Assembly: GCF_011617705.1 (NCBI RefSeq)
Contig: NZ_CP050154.1
Span: 682,001-746,000, forward strand
Direction: 5' to 3'
Source of the DNA: Brevibacterium limosum
GTDB lineage: Bacteria; Actinomycetota; Actinomycetes; Actinomycetales; Brevibacteriaceae
Length of the DNA stretch: 64,000 bases
In this document: positions 45,177 to 57,500 of the stretch, one piece after another
Numbering within the stretch: position 1 is the stretch's first letter
How the letters are laid out: every line of letters starts with the position of its first letter
Translations under genes and position numbers: made by a program
The notes under the pieces: generated by a model
What the model was told of the DNA's origin: nothing
Seen by the model: only the letters and a program-made list of their open reading frames with translations
The model's database searches: none

Positions 45177-45674
45177 GTGACAACTGACATCATCACCTCG
45201 GTGCTGGTCGGCCTGGCGATCCTTGTCGGCTGCCTGGGCATCATCGTGCCGGTGCTGCCCGGATCGATCCTCATCGCCATTGCGGTGCTCATCTGGGCGA
45301 TCATCATCGGCGGGCCGACCGCGTGGATCATCTTCGCCATCGTCGCTGTGTTCGTCGCGGCCGGGATGAGTGCCTCGCTCGTGCTCACCGGCCGCAGACT
45401 CAAGTCCATGCAGGTGCCGAACTCCTCGGTGCTGCTGGGCGGGGTGCTCGCGGTCATCGGCTTCTTCGTCATTCCGGTGCTCGGCCTGCCGATCGGTTTC
45501 GTCGCCGGCCTCTACCTCGCCGAATACTCCCGCCTCAAGGACGGCAAGACGGCGTGGAATTCCAGCTGGGAGTCGATCAAAGCGATCGGCCTGGGTGCCG
45601 GTATCGAATTCATCCTCGCCATGCTCGCCGGCATCACCTTCGGCATCGGCGTGCTCATCCACTTCTTCGCCTGA
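45177..45674 (+). CDS. DUF456 family membrane protein
   Basis: A 165-residue membrane protein with four to five spans and a glycine-zipper-like pattern: LVGLAILVGCLGIIVPVLPG (the conserved VPxLPG), FFVIPVLGLPIGFVAGLYLAEY and AGITFGIGVLIHFF. DUF456 proteins are widespread and uncharacterised. The start is GTG 45177. It stands alone. Confidence 0.9.
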   Translation: MTTDIITSVLVGLAILVGCLGIIVPVLPGSILIAIAVLIWAIIIGGPTAWIIFAIVAVFVAAGMSASLVLTGRRLKSMQVPNSSVLLGGVLAVIGFFVIPVLGLPIGFVAGLYLAEYSRLKDGKTAWNSSWESIKAIGLGAGIEFILAMLAGITFGIGVLIHFFA

Positions 45675-46256
45675 GGGCACTTCACTGCCTGAGGGAAGTC
45701 CTTGGTGGAGCGAGCTACGGGCGAGAACTTCTTGGCCTGCGGGCGCGGAGCGACGGGCGAGAACTCCGTGGCCGGAGCCGAGGAGGGGCGGGGCGCGCGC
45801 ATCCCTCACCGTTCGTGGCAGCCCGTACCCGGAGCGGCTGCTCCTATAGGTACTGACGCATCCGTCACCCATAGCGGCAAAACACCTCGGTGAATCGGGG
45901 TGTTGTGCCGCGACAGGTGAGCGATGCTCATTGTGGTCGGCGGGAGGGCAGGGCATCCCGCACCGTCGGTGGCGAATCAACCCGTTCCCGAAGGCTTTCC
46001 GAAGGTCGTGTGCGCCCGCGGAGAGCGGTCCGCACCTGCTGAGCCAACAGGCGAGGAGTGGGCTGTCCGGCGAGGAATGGGCCGACGGGCAAGGAGTGAG
46101 CCGACGGGCAGGAGGTGGGCTGCCCGGCGAGGACCGGGACGTCGCAGTGCCCGCACATACACGCAGTGCCATAACACCCCGGTGCAACGGGAGGTTATGG
46201 CACTGCGTGGAGGACGCGGACGGTCGACGCGCCGCGAGCCGAGCTACCTGGTCGAA
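45675..46256. repeat. 582-bp gene-free spacer with two related hairpins and degenerate repeats
   Basis: No gene supported. Hairpin 1 (45858-45927): GCATC-TCACC outer arms and inner GCGGCAAAACACC / GGTGTTGTGCCGC. Hairpin 2 (46160-46209): perfect 16-bp arms CACGCAGTGCCATAAC / GTTATGGCACTGCGTG. Both loops share AACACC-Y-CGGTG-M-A-W-CGGG. Between and before them lie degenerate 19-28-bp direct repeats of GGGCGAGAACT (near 45720 and 45760) and GGCGAGGAGTGGGC types (46048-46135). Confidence 0.75.
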
Positions 46257-49905
<3,649 letters not shown>

Positions 49906-50168
49906 GCAGTCCGTTGTGAGTACCGCCGGGGTGAGCCGATGGGCGCGCCGATCGAGCCGTCAGGCAGCGGCCCGCGACAAGCGTGAGCCGGGGCAGCTCC
50001 TCGACTCACGAGTTTGGCTTAACGCACGATAGGATTGGGACAGATCGCAACGGCCGCGAACGGGTTCGCCTGTGCGGGGCGGGGCAGGGTCGCGACGACC
50101 CGAAATGGTGACAGCGCCTGAAACGGTCGAAACGACCTGAAGACGAAGAGTGGAGTGGCTGGTCAGAA

Positions 50169-50855
50169 GTGAACGACCTCATTGATACAACCGAGATGTA
50201 CCTCAAATCGATCATCGAGCTCGAAGAACAGTCGATCGTGCCCTTGCGTGCCCGCATCGCCGAGCGTCTGGATCATTCCGGGCCCACGGTGTCACAGACC
50301 GTGGCGCGGATGGAACGCGACGGACTGCTCCATGTCGGCAACGACCGTCATCTCGAGCTCACCCCGGAGGGCCGCCGGATCGCCACCGATGTCATGCGCA
50401 AGCACCGTCTGGCCGAGCGGCTCCTCTCCGACGTCGTCGGACTCGAGTGGGAGCTCGTCCATGATGAGGCCTGCCGGTGGGAGCATGTGATGAGCGAGCA
50501 GGTCGAGCGCAAGCTCGTGAAGCTGCTGCCCGAGACCTCCTCCGGACCCTACGGCAACCCGATCCCCGGCCTCGACGTCATCGGCGGTGACGCCGCGAAG
50601 AACACTGAGGTCATCGACCTCGCGACGGCAGTCGGCCGGGACGGTGCGAAGAAGCTGACGATCGCATGGTTGGCCGAACCGCTGCAGGTCGATATCCACC
50701 TGCTTCAGCAGTTCCAAGTCGCCGGTGTCCTGCCGGAGAGCGAAGTCGAGATCTCTCGCAACGGTGAATACATCACTGTGCAGGTGCCCGGTGCGCAGGA
50801 CGTACTCGATCTGCCGATCGAGACCGCCTCGCATGTCTTCGCCTACCGGAGCTGA
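50169..50855 (+). CDS. DtxR/IdeR-family metal-dependent repressor
   Basis: A 228-residue metalloregulator. The winged helix (residues 1-70; LIDTTEMYLKSIIELEEQ, SGPTVSQTVARMERDGL) is followed by the dimerisation/metal domain and an SH3-like C-terminus. All DtxR metal ligands appear: Met in TTEMYL, His and Glu in RKHRLAERL, and His, Cys, Glu, His in VHDEACRWEHVM. It therefore should bind Fe2+ or Mn2+. The gene starts at GTG 50169; the 263-bp upstream spacer has no evident iron box. Confidence 0.93.
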   Translation: MNDLIDTTEMYLKSIIELEEQSIVPLRARIAERLDHSGPTVSQTVARMERDGLLHVGNDRHLELTPEGRRIATDVMRKHRLAERLLSDVVGLEWELVHDEACRWEHVMSEQVERKLVKLLPETSSGPYGNPIPGLDVIGGDAAKNTEVIDLATAVGRDGAKKLTIAWLAEPLQVDIHLLQQFQVAGVLPESEVEISRNGEYITVQVPGAQDVLDLPIETASHVFAYRS

Positions 50856-50873
50856 GACGCACAGAAGTCTCTG

Positions 50874-50948
50874 CTCGATAACGGCGAGGCCGTGGCTCGG
50901 TAACGGTAACGACGCGTCTGTGGCTCGATAACGGCGAGGCCGTTTTTC
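50874..50948 (+). repeat. Duplicated 21-bp element ending in a terminator
   Basis: GCTCGATAACGGCGAGGCCG recurs exactly at 50874 and 50924, 50 bp apart. In the second copy AACGGC-GAG-GCCGTT is followed by five T in total, forming the terminator of the DtxR gene (50931-50948). Four GTAAC copies surround it (50901, 50907, 50951, 50973). Confidence 0.8.
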
Positions 50949-51023
50949 GGTAACGACAAGGCCGAGCAGTGGTAACGAAGGGGCAGGTACCCCAGGCTCG
51001 ATTTGTTATAAATCAGTGTGATC

Positions 51024-51060
51024 CGTGACCCAGGGAGTGGTTCTCCACCCCTGGGTCACG
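51024..51060 (+). terminator. Strong hairpin in the NlpC/P60 upstream region
   Basis: CGTGACCCAGGG pairs with CCCTGGGTCACG (12 bp), extended by GTGG/CCAC with one bulge around TTCT. It is followed by TCGTATAACG, without a T-tract. It separates the DtxR unit from the NlpC/P60 promoter region. Confidence 0.7.
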
Positions 51061-51154
51061 TCGTATAACGAGAAAATGTTACGGAATCTCTAAGCGATTT
51101 TGAGCCTCTGACCTGCAATTTTATGGAAAACATCACGGGTTCCTTCCGACGGTT

Positions 51155-51191
51155 GTGACAAAAACGTGACAATCGGTCACCGATTGGTTAC
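51155..51191 (+). promoter_or_regulatory. Phased GTNAC direct-repeat array upstream of the NlpC/P60 gene
   Basis: GTGAC (51155), GTGAC (51166), GTCAC (51176) and GTTAC (51187) follow at 11, 10 and 11 bp, that is, on one face of the helix. A 15-bp palindrome AATCGGTCACCGATT (51171-51185) overlaps. Such tandem half-sites suit an OmpR-type regulator; MtrA, which controls wall hydrolases in actinobacteria, is the obvious candidate. The leader from here to 51316 shows no riboswitch I can recognise. Confidence 0.55.
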
Positions 51192-51316
51192 AGTTATTGA
51201 GGTCGTTGACGCAATGACGACTTCACAACGAGATCCGAGCGCCACGCTCGCTGTGAGATACCAAGGACCGTTAGTGGCGGTTGGCCCGGAAAGCCAATAG
51301 GGACGAGAGGGAAAAC

Positions 51317-52144
51317 GTGGCAACTAAGCAGCATGGCCGCCGCGCCGCAGATGCCAAGGTCAAGACTCCATTGACCGAACTCACTGAACTTCTGAACGCC
51401 AACTCAGGCGTCTTCGGCCGTCGTGCAGCAGTTGTCGCTGCCAGCGGTGGTCTGCTGACCGCCGCAGTGATGCCGGCCGCCGGCCAGGGAGCCGACGACC
51501 AGAGCAAGGTCTCAGCAGAAGCCGAGACCACCCAGAAGGTCGACTTCGAGAACCAGACCGTCACCATCGGTGACGACTCGAACAGCAAGAAGGAAGATGA
51601 GGGCGACAAGAAGTCCGATTCCTTCGGTGTCGAGAGCAAGGCCATCACCGCCGAGGCTGCTCCGAAGCCCGAGCCGAAGCCTGAGCCTTCCGAGACCTCC
51701 ACCCCCGCCTCCACCGGATCCGATGACACCGCCAACAGCGGCTCATCCGACTCGGGCAAGAGCGATTCCGAAGACTCCGGCTCCGACGCCGGATCGATCG
51801 ACGGCTCCAAGGCCGAGCAGGTCCTCGCCTGGGCGGCCAAGGGCGTCGGAACCCCCTACGTCATGGGCGGAACCAGCCAGAGCGGCTGGGACTGCTCCGG
51901 CTACACCTCGTGGGTCTACAGCCACGTCGGCGTGAACCTGCCCCGCACCTCCGGTGCCCAGAAAGGCGCAGGCCAGGTCGTCTCGCAGTCCGAAGCCAAG
52001 CCCGGTGACCTCGTCTGGCATCCCGGCCACGTCGGCATCTACGCCGGCGGCGGACAGATGTACGATGCCGGTTCGCCGAGCTCGGGAACTTCGAAGCGCA
52101 GCTACAGCTGGATGGGCAACGTCACCTTCATCCGCGTGCTCTGA
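51317..52144 (+). CDS. Exported NlpC/P60 peptidoglycan endopeptidase
   Basis: A 275-residue cell-wall hydrolase. The start is GTG 51317 with GAGAGGG six bases upstream. A twin-arginine-like or long Sec signal lies at residues 40-65 (GRRAAVVAASGGLLTAAVMPAAG), then a disordered Lys/Pro/Glu/Ser linker of about 100 residues, then the NlpC/P60 domain with C193 (GWDCSGYTSWVY) and H238 (GHVGIYAGGG). The enzyme should cut D-Glu-mesoDAP-type bonds in stem peptides. An intrinsic terminator follows immediately. The elaborate upstream region points to tight control. Confidence 0.93.
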   Translation: MATKQHGRRAADAKVKTPLTELTELLNANSGVFGRRAAVVAASGGLLTAAVMPAAGQGADDQSKVSAEAETTQKVDFENQTVTIGDDSNSKKEDEGDKKSDSFGVESKAITAEAAPKPEPKPEPSETSTPASTGSDDTANSGSSDSGKSDSEDSGSDAGSIDGSKAEQVLAWAAKGVGTPYVMGGTSQSGWDCSGYTSWVYSHVGVNLPRTSGAQKGAGQVVSQSEAKPGDLVWHPGHVGIYAGGGQMYDAGSPSSGTSKRSYSWMGNVTFIRVL

Positions 52145-52153
52145 TCTTCACCG

Positions 52154-52206
52154 AAAAGCTCCCCGCACGGCTCGACGGTCCTCGAGTCGTCCGGGGAGCT
52201 TTTGTC
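52154..52206 (+). terminator. Intrinsic terminator of the NlpC/P60 gene
   Basis: AAAAGCTCCCCG (52154-52165) pairs with CGGGGAGCTTTT (52192-52203), followed by GTCTG. The base of the stem provides its own T-tract. Confidence 0.92.
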
Positions 52207-52398
52207 TGCCCGGAAGCAGCGACATGCTTCCCAACCGCCCGCGTGCCTCTATCCGATTCGATGAACGGCAGCCGAAGTTTCCGTGACGCGAGCCGTATGA
52301 ATTGGGTCACGGGCGCGCGCGGCGTTACTCTGGAGAGGATTGAGTTCCATGAACGGTGGGCGCCGGACGGCGCCGACCGCTGATTCGAAGGAAAGCAG

Positions 52399-52575
52399 AT
52401 GGGGCATAGTCGAATAATTCGAATAGCCGCTCCAGTCTCTGGCGCGGAGTACATATCTGTCTCCGTGCCCTCTTTTCCAGGCGTCGTGCCCATGAGCACG
52501 GCGCCTTTTGTGTTCCCTGGGGCCGGGGCAGCCGGTTTCGGCCCAGAAGAGAAGAAGATGAGGGGCGAGATATGA
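52399..52575 (+). CDS. Possible 58-residue leader ORF coupled to the HNH gene
   Basis: ATG 52399 has GAAGGAAAGC five bases upstream and the frame ends in TGA overlapping the HNH start (ATGA). The peptide (MGHSRIIRIAAPVSG..., ending EEKKMRGEI) has no known family. Against a real gene: a terminator-like hairpin lies inside it (52479-52506). It could be a leader peptide controlling read-through, or chance. Confidence 0.3.
   Translation: MGHSRIIRIAAPVSGAEYISVSVPSFPGVVPMSTAPFVFPGAGAAGFGPEEKKMRGEI
52479..52509 (+). terminator. Terminator-like hairpin in the HNH leader
   Basis: AGGCGTCGTGC pairs with GCACGGCGCCT (11 bp, one wobble) around CCATGA, followed by TTTG. Since it lies 63 bp upstream of the HNH start, it would act as an attenuator or end a short upstream transcript. 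The remaining spacer 52207-52398 shows nothing else. Confidence 0.6.
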
Positions 52576-53072
52576 AGACTCTCGTGCTGAACGCCGGTTA
52601 CGAACCGCTGTCGATCGTTCCGTTCACACGCGCCGTGGTGCTCGTGCTGACCGGGAAGGCGACAGTGCTGGCCGCAGAGGACATTCCGGTGAGATCCGAG
52701 CACATGAGTCTCGATCAGCCCTCCGTCATCCTGCTCACCCGCTATGTGCGCCCACCGAGCAACCGTCGCGTCTCGCTCTCTCGCCGCGGAGTCCTCCGCC
52801 GTGACGGCCACCGGTGCGCCTACTGCTCCAAGCCGGCGTACACGGTCGACCATGTTGTCCCACGTTCCCGCGGGGGAGCGAACACATGGGAGAACCTCGT
52901 CGCCTGCTGCCGCGAATGCAACAACCGCAAAGGCAACCGCACCCTCGGCGAGATCGGATGGAAGCTCAGCTCCCTCCCCCAGGAGCCCCGCCTGGGGCAG
53001 CTGTGGATGCGCGGGATCGACAAACCCGTCGAGAAGTGGCGGCCATTCCTCGAATACTCCAGCGCCGCCTGA
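52572..53072 (+). CDS. HNH endonuclease-domain protein
   Basis: A 166-residue protein of the actinobacterial type that begins MKTLVLNAGYEPLSIVPF. The HNH motif is YTVDHVVPRSRGG with N in ANTWENLVACCRECNNRKG, and zinc cysteines CAYC and CREC frame it. Proteins of this type are conserved and chromosomal rather than mobile; the DNA or RNA target is unknown. AGGGGCGAGAT precedes ATG. Confidence 0.9.
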   Translation: MKTLVLNAGYEPLSIVPFTRAVVLVLTGKATVLAAEDIPVRSEHMSLDQPSVILLTRYVRPPSNRRVSLSRRGVLRRDGHRCAYCSKPAYTVDHVVPRSRGGANTWENLVACCRECNNRKGNRTLGEIGWKLSSLPQEPRLGQLWMRGIDKPVEKWRPFLEYSSAA

Positions 53073-53217
53073 AAACGCGGCATCGTCCCAGATAAGGGAC
53101 GGTGTTGTCCAAATGCTGGTGCAATTCGGATAACGATGTGACATAGGTGAAGTTCTCATCGTCAATGTGATTTAGGGTGGACGAAACAGAAGTTCGCTTC
53201 GACCCAAGGAGCTTGCG

Positions 53218-54282
53218 ATGAGTGAGCAGGATCGCCCCCAGAACGCCGACCCGGCCCCGGCCGGTGAGCCCGAGGCCGTCATCGTCGGAATCGACGGTTC
53301 GCCGCCGAGCCGCAACGCCCTGGCCTGGGCGATTCAAGAAGCGCGTTCCCTGGACCGTCCGATCCGCCTCGTCGGTGCCTACACGATCCCGAGCGTGGCC
53401 GCGGCCGCAATCGATGTGTCCTATGTGCCCATCGACGACAGTTCGATCCGTGCGGCCGTGACGAACACGCTCAAGGAGGCAGCCGCCGAGGTCAAGGCCG
53501 CCGGCGTTCCCGTCGAGGCCGTCATCGAAATCGGTGATGCCGCCGGTGTGCTCATCGACGAATCGAAATCCGGCTGCCTCACCGTCGTCGGCTCCCGTGG
53601 CCGCGGCGGGTTCGCCGGTCGTCTCCTCGGCACGGTCTCGAGCGCCCTGCCGGCGCACTCGGCCTGTCCGACGGTCGTCGTCCCCGCATGCTGGGAAAAC
53701 CAGGCCGAACGCCCCGCGCACCCGACCTCGTCGCGACCGATCCGGCAGGACGGCATCGAGGTCGAAACCCATAATCCCAATGCCGAGGCGATCGAAGGCC
53801 TGCGCTTCGACAGGAAGGTCGTCGTCGGCGTCGACTCCCTCGGCGCCGAGTCTCCGGCACTGTGGAAGGCCGCCCGACTGGCCGTGCGTCGAGGCTCACC
53901 GCTGCACATCGTCGCCGTCATCACCACGACGGTCATCGGACCCGAATGGCTGCCGAGCACCGCCGATCTCGAGCGGCTCGTCAATGAGGGAGCGGACAAA
54001 CTCGTTGTCGCCAAACAGCGTCTGGCCGAGGAATTCCCGGCTCTCGACGTCACGTGGACGCTCTTCGACGGTCAGCCCGCTGAGGTGCTCGTCCGGGCCT
54101 CTGACACAGCCGAGGTGCTCGTCATCGGATCGCGCGGACGCGGCGGGTTCGCCGGCCTTCTGCTCGGTTCGACGTCGCAGTCGGTGCTGCCGTACTCGCA
54201 GTGCCCGACGATGGTCGTGCGCGTCACCCGCGATCACGGTCGCCGCAGACAGCACGAGACCCCGGCCGAGCCGGGGCTCTAG
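53218..54282 (+). CDS. Tandem universal stress protein (UspA)
   Basis: A 354-residue protein with two Usp domains. Each carries the ATP-binding G-x2-G-x9-G(S/T) pattern: GSRGRGGFAGRLLGTVSS and GSRGRGGFAGLLLGSTSQS, with IVGIDGSPPS and VVGVDSLGAES at the N-terminus of each. Two-domain ATP-binding Usps in mycobacteria act in dormancy and stress. AAGGAG lies before ATG 53218. A strong hairpin follows. Confidence 0.93.
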   Translation: MSEQDRPQNADPAPAGEPEAVIVGIDGSPPSRNALAWAIQEARSLDRPIRLVGAYTIPSVAAAAIDVSYVPIDDSSIRAAVTNTLKEAAAEVKAAGVPVEAVIEIGDAAGVLIDESKSGCLTVVGSRGRGGFAGRLLGTVSSALPAHSACPTVVVPACWENQAERPAHPTSSRPIRQDGIEVETHNPNAEAIEGLRFDRKVVVGVDSLGAESPALWKAARLAVRRGSPLHIVAVITTTVIGPEWLPSTADLERLVNEGADKLVVAKQRLAEEFPALDVTWTLFDGQPAEVLVRASDTAEVLVIGSRGRGGFAGLLLGSTSQSVLPYSQCPTMVVRVTRDHGRRRQHETPAEPGL

Positions 54283-54306
54283 AGACCATAGGCTCAGCAC
54301 GAACCG

Positions 54307-54343
54307 ACCGAGGCGGCCGATCAATTCGATCGGCCGCCTCGGT
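54307..54343. terminator. Bidirectional terminator between uspA-like gene and tRNA-Arg
   Basis: A perfect 16-bp stem ACCGAGGCGGCCGATC / GATCGGCCGCCTCGGT with a 5-nt loop AATTC. Its right arm contains GCCTCGGTGA, a one-base variant of the abundant 10-mer. Confidence 0.85.
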
Positions 54344-54377
54344 GATGGTGGCTCATGACGAAACCAGCAAGTGATTC

Positions 54378-54453
54378 TGGCGCCCCCGGGCAGATTCGAA
54401 CTGCCGACACCCGCTTTAGGAGAGCGGTGCTCTATCCCCTGAGCTACGGGGGC
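54378..54453 (-). tRNA. tRNA-Arg (anticodon CCT)
   Basis: On the minus strand the acceptor GCCCCCG pairs with CGGGGGC, the D-arm has AGCTCAGGGGATAGAGC, the anticodon loop CTCCTAA gives CCT in stem CCGCT/AGCGG, and the T-arm has GTTCGAATC. The discriminator is G and CCA is encoded (54378-54380). It reads AGG, a rare codon in GC-rich genomes. Confidence 0.95.
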
Positions 54454-54560
54454 CAGGTGGTCGTCCCCAACCACGATCACCCAGTGTAGCGTAGAAGAAA
54501 CCTCACTGTTCCACGGTGTGCCAGCACCTATTACGGACAGTTTCTCGTTAGGGTCGAATT

Positions 54561-57500
54561 GTGTCGGATTCCGTTAGAGACGAACAGTTCAAAGAACTCG
54601 GAGATGTCTTCGCCGAGTGGAAGAAGCAGGCCGCCCATCTGGGCGGTCGCGACACCATGCTTCATTTCCGGGACTCACGTGACGGCAGCATCGACCTCTC
54701 CGGCGCCCACCCCTCCGGCCTGGCACAGCTGCTGGCCGGTCGCGCCACCCGACTCTCCAGCCTCATCCGCGACCACGACATCCTCGCCGATGCGCGCCGA
54801 CGTGCGAAATCCATCCGGTCGAAGGCCGAACAGCTCGACAACGAACGCGGCATCCGCACCGCTCACCTGGCGATCGGATTCGCCTCGTGGACGGAGAAGG
54901 ACGCAAAGTTCAAGTTCAACGCGCCCGTCGTCATGCGCCACATCGCGCTGGTGCCCCGCGGTTCCCGCGTCGAAGACTACGAGATCGTGCTCGACAACGA
55001 GATCGCGATCAACCCGGCACTCGTCCAACACCTGCGTGAGGAATACGACCTCGAGGTGCCCGTCGACGAATGGGTCGACGCGACCGGGGGACCGCACGGC
55101 TTCGACCCGGGCCCGGCCCTCGACCGACTGCGTGATCTGGGCCAGAGTGTGCCCGGTCTGCGGATCAACCACCGCCTGATCATCTCGACGTTCGCGAACA
55201 TCGCGAACCCGTTCTCCACCGACTACCTGCCCACCCAGCACCCCGTTCTGCGCGCGCTGGCCGGCGACGAAGACGTCCGCGCTCAACTCGGCGGACCCTC
55301 CTATGTGCCGCAGCCTGGCGTCCTCCCCGACGAGAAGGTCGCCGCGGCCGAGAAGGCCGAAGCCGAGCAGAACCGTGCCGAAGCCAAGAGAGTCGCCGGC
55401 GCCGTCGCTGGGACGGATGCCGACGGCGCATCGACGTCGGCTGAGTCCGACGGAGATGCACCTGAAGCCGAGACCGGCACCGGGGCCGCGGCCGATGACA
55501 AGGGCGCGACGACGTCGGGCGAGGCCGATCCCGAAGCCGGTGCCGATACCGTTTCCGCGGAAGCGAACGCCGATGCGGATGATGACGAGGACTTCGGTCA
55601 GCCGACCGTGCCGATCACCGACGAACCACTCGATCCGGCGAAGCCGATCGCCGGTGGCGAATCGGCGGGCGACAGAACGGCTGCAGGCGAGACGAGTGCG
55701 CCGGCGGCTGACGCCGCCGCTGCGGACAAGAGCGAACCCACCACCGAGCCCGACACAGACCCTGACGCGCACGCCGATGCAGCGCCCGCTGCCCAGGCCG
55801 ACGGCGACGACGTCGTCCCTGCTGCACTCCAGGAACCGATCACCCCGCTTCCGGACCGGAAGCCGCAGGAAGAGTTCCTCGTCATCGACGTCGACGGTGA
55901 CCAGCAGGCAGTCGTCGACGCAGCCGTCTCCGGCCACTCCGTCGTCGTCGACACCCCACCCGGAACCGGCGCGACCCAGGTCGCCGTCGCCGTGGCCACC
56001 ACTCTGGCCCACACCGGCAAGAGCGTGCTCTTCCTCGCACAGACCTCCGATGCGCTCGACGATTTCTCCACCCGCCTCGGCGAGGTCGGGCTCTCCGATT
56101 TCGCCGTCGACACCCGTGCGGGGTCGGAGGACATCCGCAAGCAGCTCGTCGGTCTCATCGCCTCGGCAGAGAAGTCCGAACGCCCGGACCTCTCCCACCT
56201 GCTGACCGAGCTCAACGAGCAGCGTGCGACCCTGGCCGACCATGTCTCCTCCCTGCACCGCAGGCGCGAGCCGTGGGACGTCTCCGTCTACGAGACCATG
56301 CAGCACCTCGCCGAGCTGACCTCCGGTGACAACTCCCCGCAGACACCGGTGCGCTTCGACGACGACATCCTCGGCGCCAGCGAAGACCGCCGGAATGTGC
56401 TGCGCGGCAAGCTCGGCGAACTCGCGTCACTCGGCGCCTTCACCCTCGACGTCGAAGACACCGTCTGGTTCGGTGCCGACCTCAAATCCGTCGAAGAGGC
56501 CGAAGCCGCACGCACGGTGGCCGAACGCATCGGTCGGATGATCCCCGACCTCATCGCCGCGACCGAACCGGTCCTGCAGAAGGCGAAGCTCAACCCGCGT
56601 CGCAATGTCGACGACTGGGCCCGTGCCATCCGCGTGCTTCTGCGTGTGCGCAAGACGCTGGACAGCTTCGCTCCCGACATCTACGACCATCGCCTCGACG
56701 ACCTCATCGCCGCCACCGGCACCCCCGGATACCGTGCCGAGGTCGGTGTCGAGATGGGCATGATGCAGCGCCGTCGACTGAAGAAGTCGGCCGCTGAGTT
56801 CCTCCGCCCCGGCGCCGAGGTGGCTGACCTCCACGACGCCCTCATCGACGTCCGCGCGCAGCGAGTCATCCTCTCCGACCTCGCCGGCCACGACGGCCGC
56901 CCGCAGATTCCGCGCGGCGTCCTCGAAGCCGATGAGATCCTCCAGAGCGTCGAAGCCGATATGGCCAAGCTCTCCCCGATCCTCGAGACCACCCCCGACG
57001 GCGGGGACCTCGGATCGATGCTCATCGAGGAACTCCAGGCGCGGGCCGAAGCGATGGGCAGCGACTCTGAGAACCTCGCCGAACTGCCCGAACGCTCCCG
57101 CCTGCAGCGGGAACTCGACGGCGAAGGCCTCGGCGACCTCATGGCCGATCTGCGCCGTCGCAAGGTCGACGAAACACTCGTCGGCCCCGAGTTCGACCTC
57201 GCCTATTGGGCCTCCGTGCTGCAGACCATGGCCGGTGAAGACCCCGCGATCGGCCGCCACGACGGTGCCGCCCTCCACCAGGTCGCCGAAGGCTTCCGCG
57301 AGAACGACCGCGCCTTCGTCGCCGCCGGTGCCTCCCGCCTGCGCTATAACCATGCGCAGGCATGGAAGCGCGGAATCGACTCCGACCCCATCGCCGCCGG
57401 AGTCATCAAACAGGAGCTGCTGTCGAAGCACACCTCGACCAAGCGGATCTCCACCCAGGCACCGGACCTGCTCACGACTTTGGCCCCGGTGTGGATGGGC

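Noticed and set aside
51061-51316. Possible c-di-AMP (ydaO) riboswitch in the NlpC/P60 leader
   Set aside because: NlpC/P60 genes often have one, but I could not find the conserved ydaO core elements; the region is better explained by direct repeats and a promoter.
54378-54480. Minus-strand ORF with VAQGIEHRSPKAGVGSSNLPGG-like text
   Set aside because: This is the usual false translation of a tRNA gene (tRNA-Arg here).
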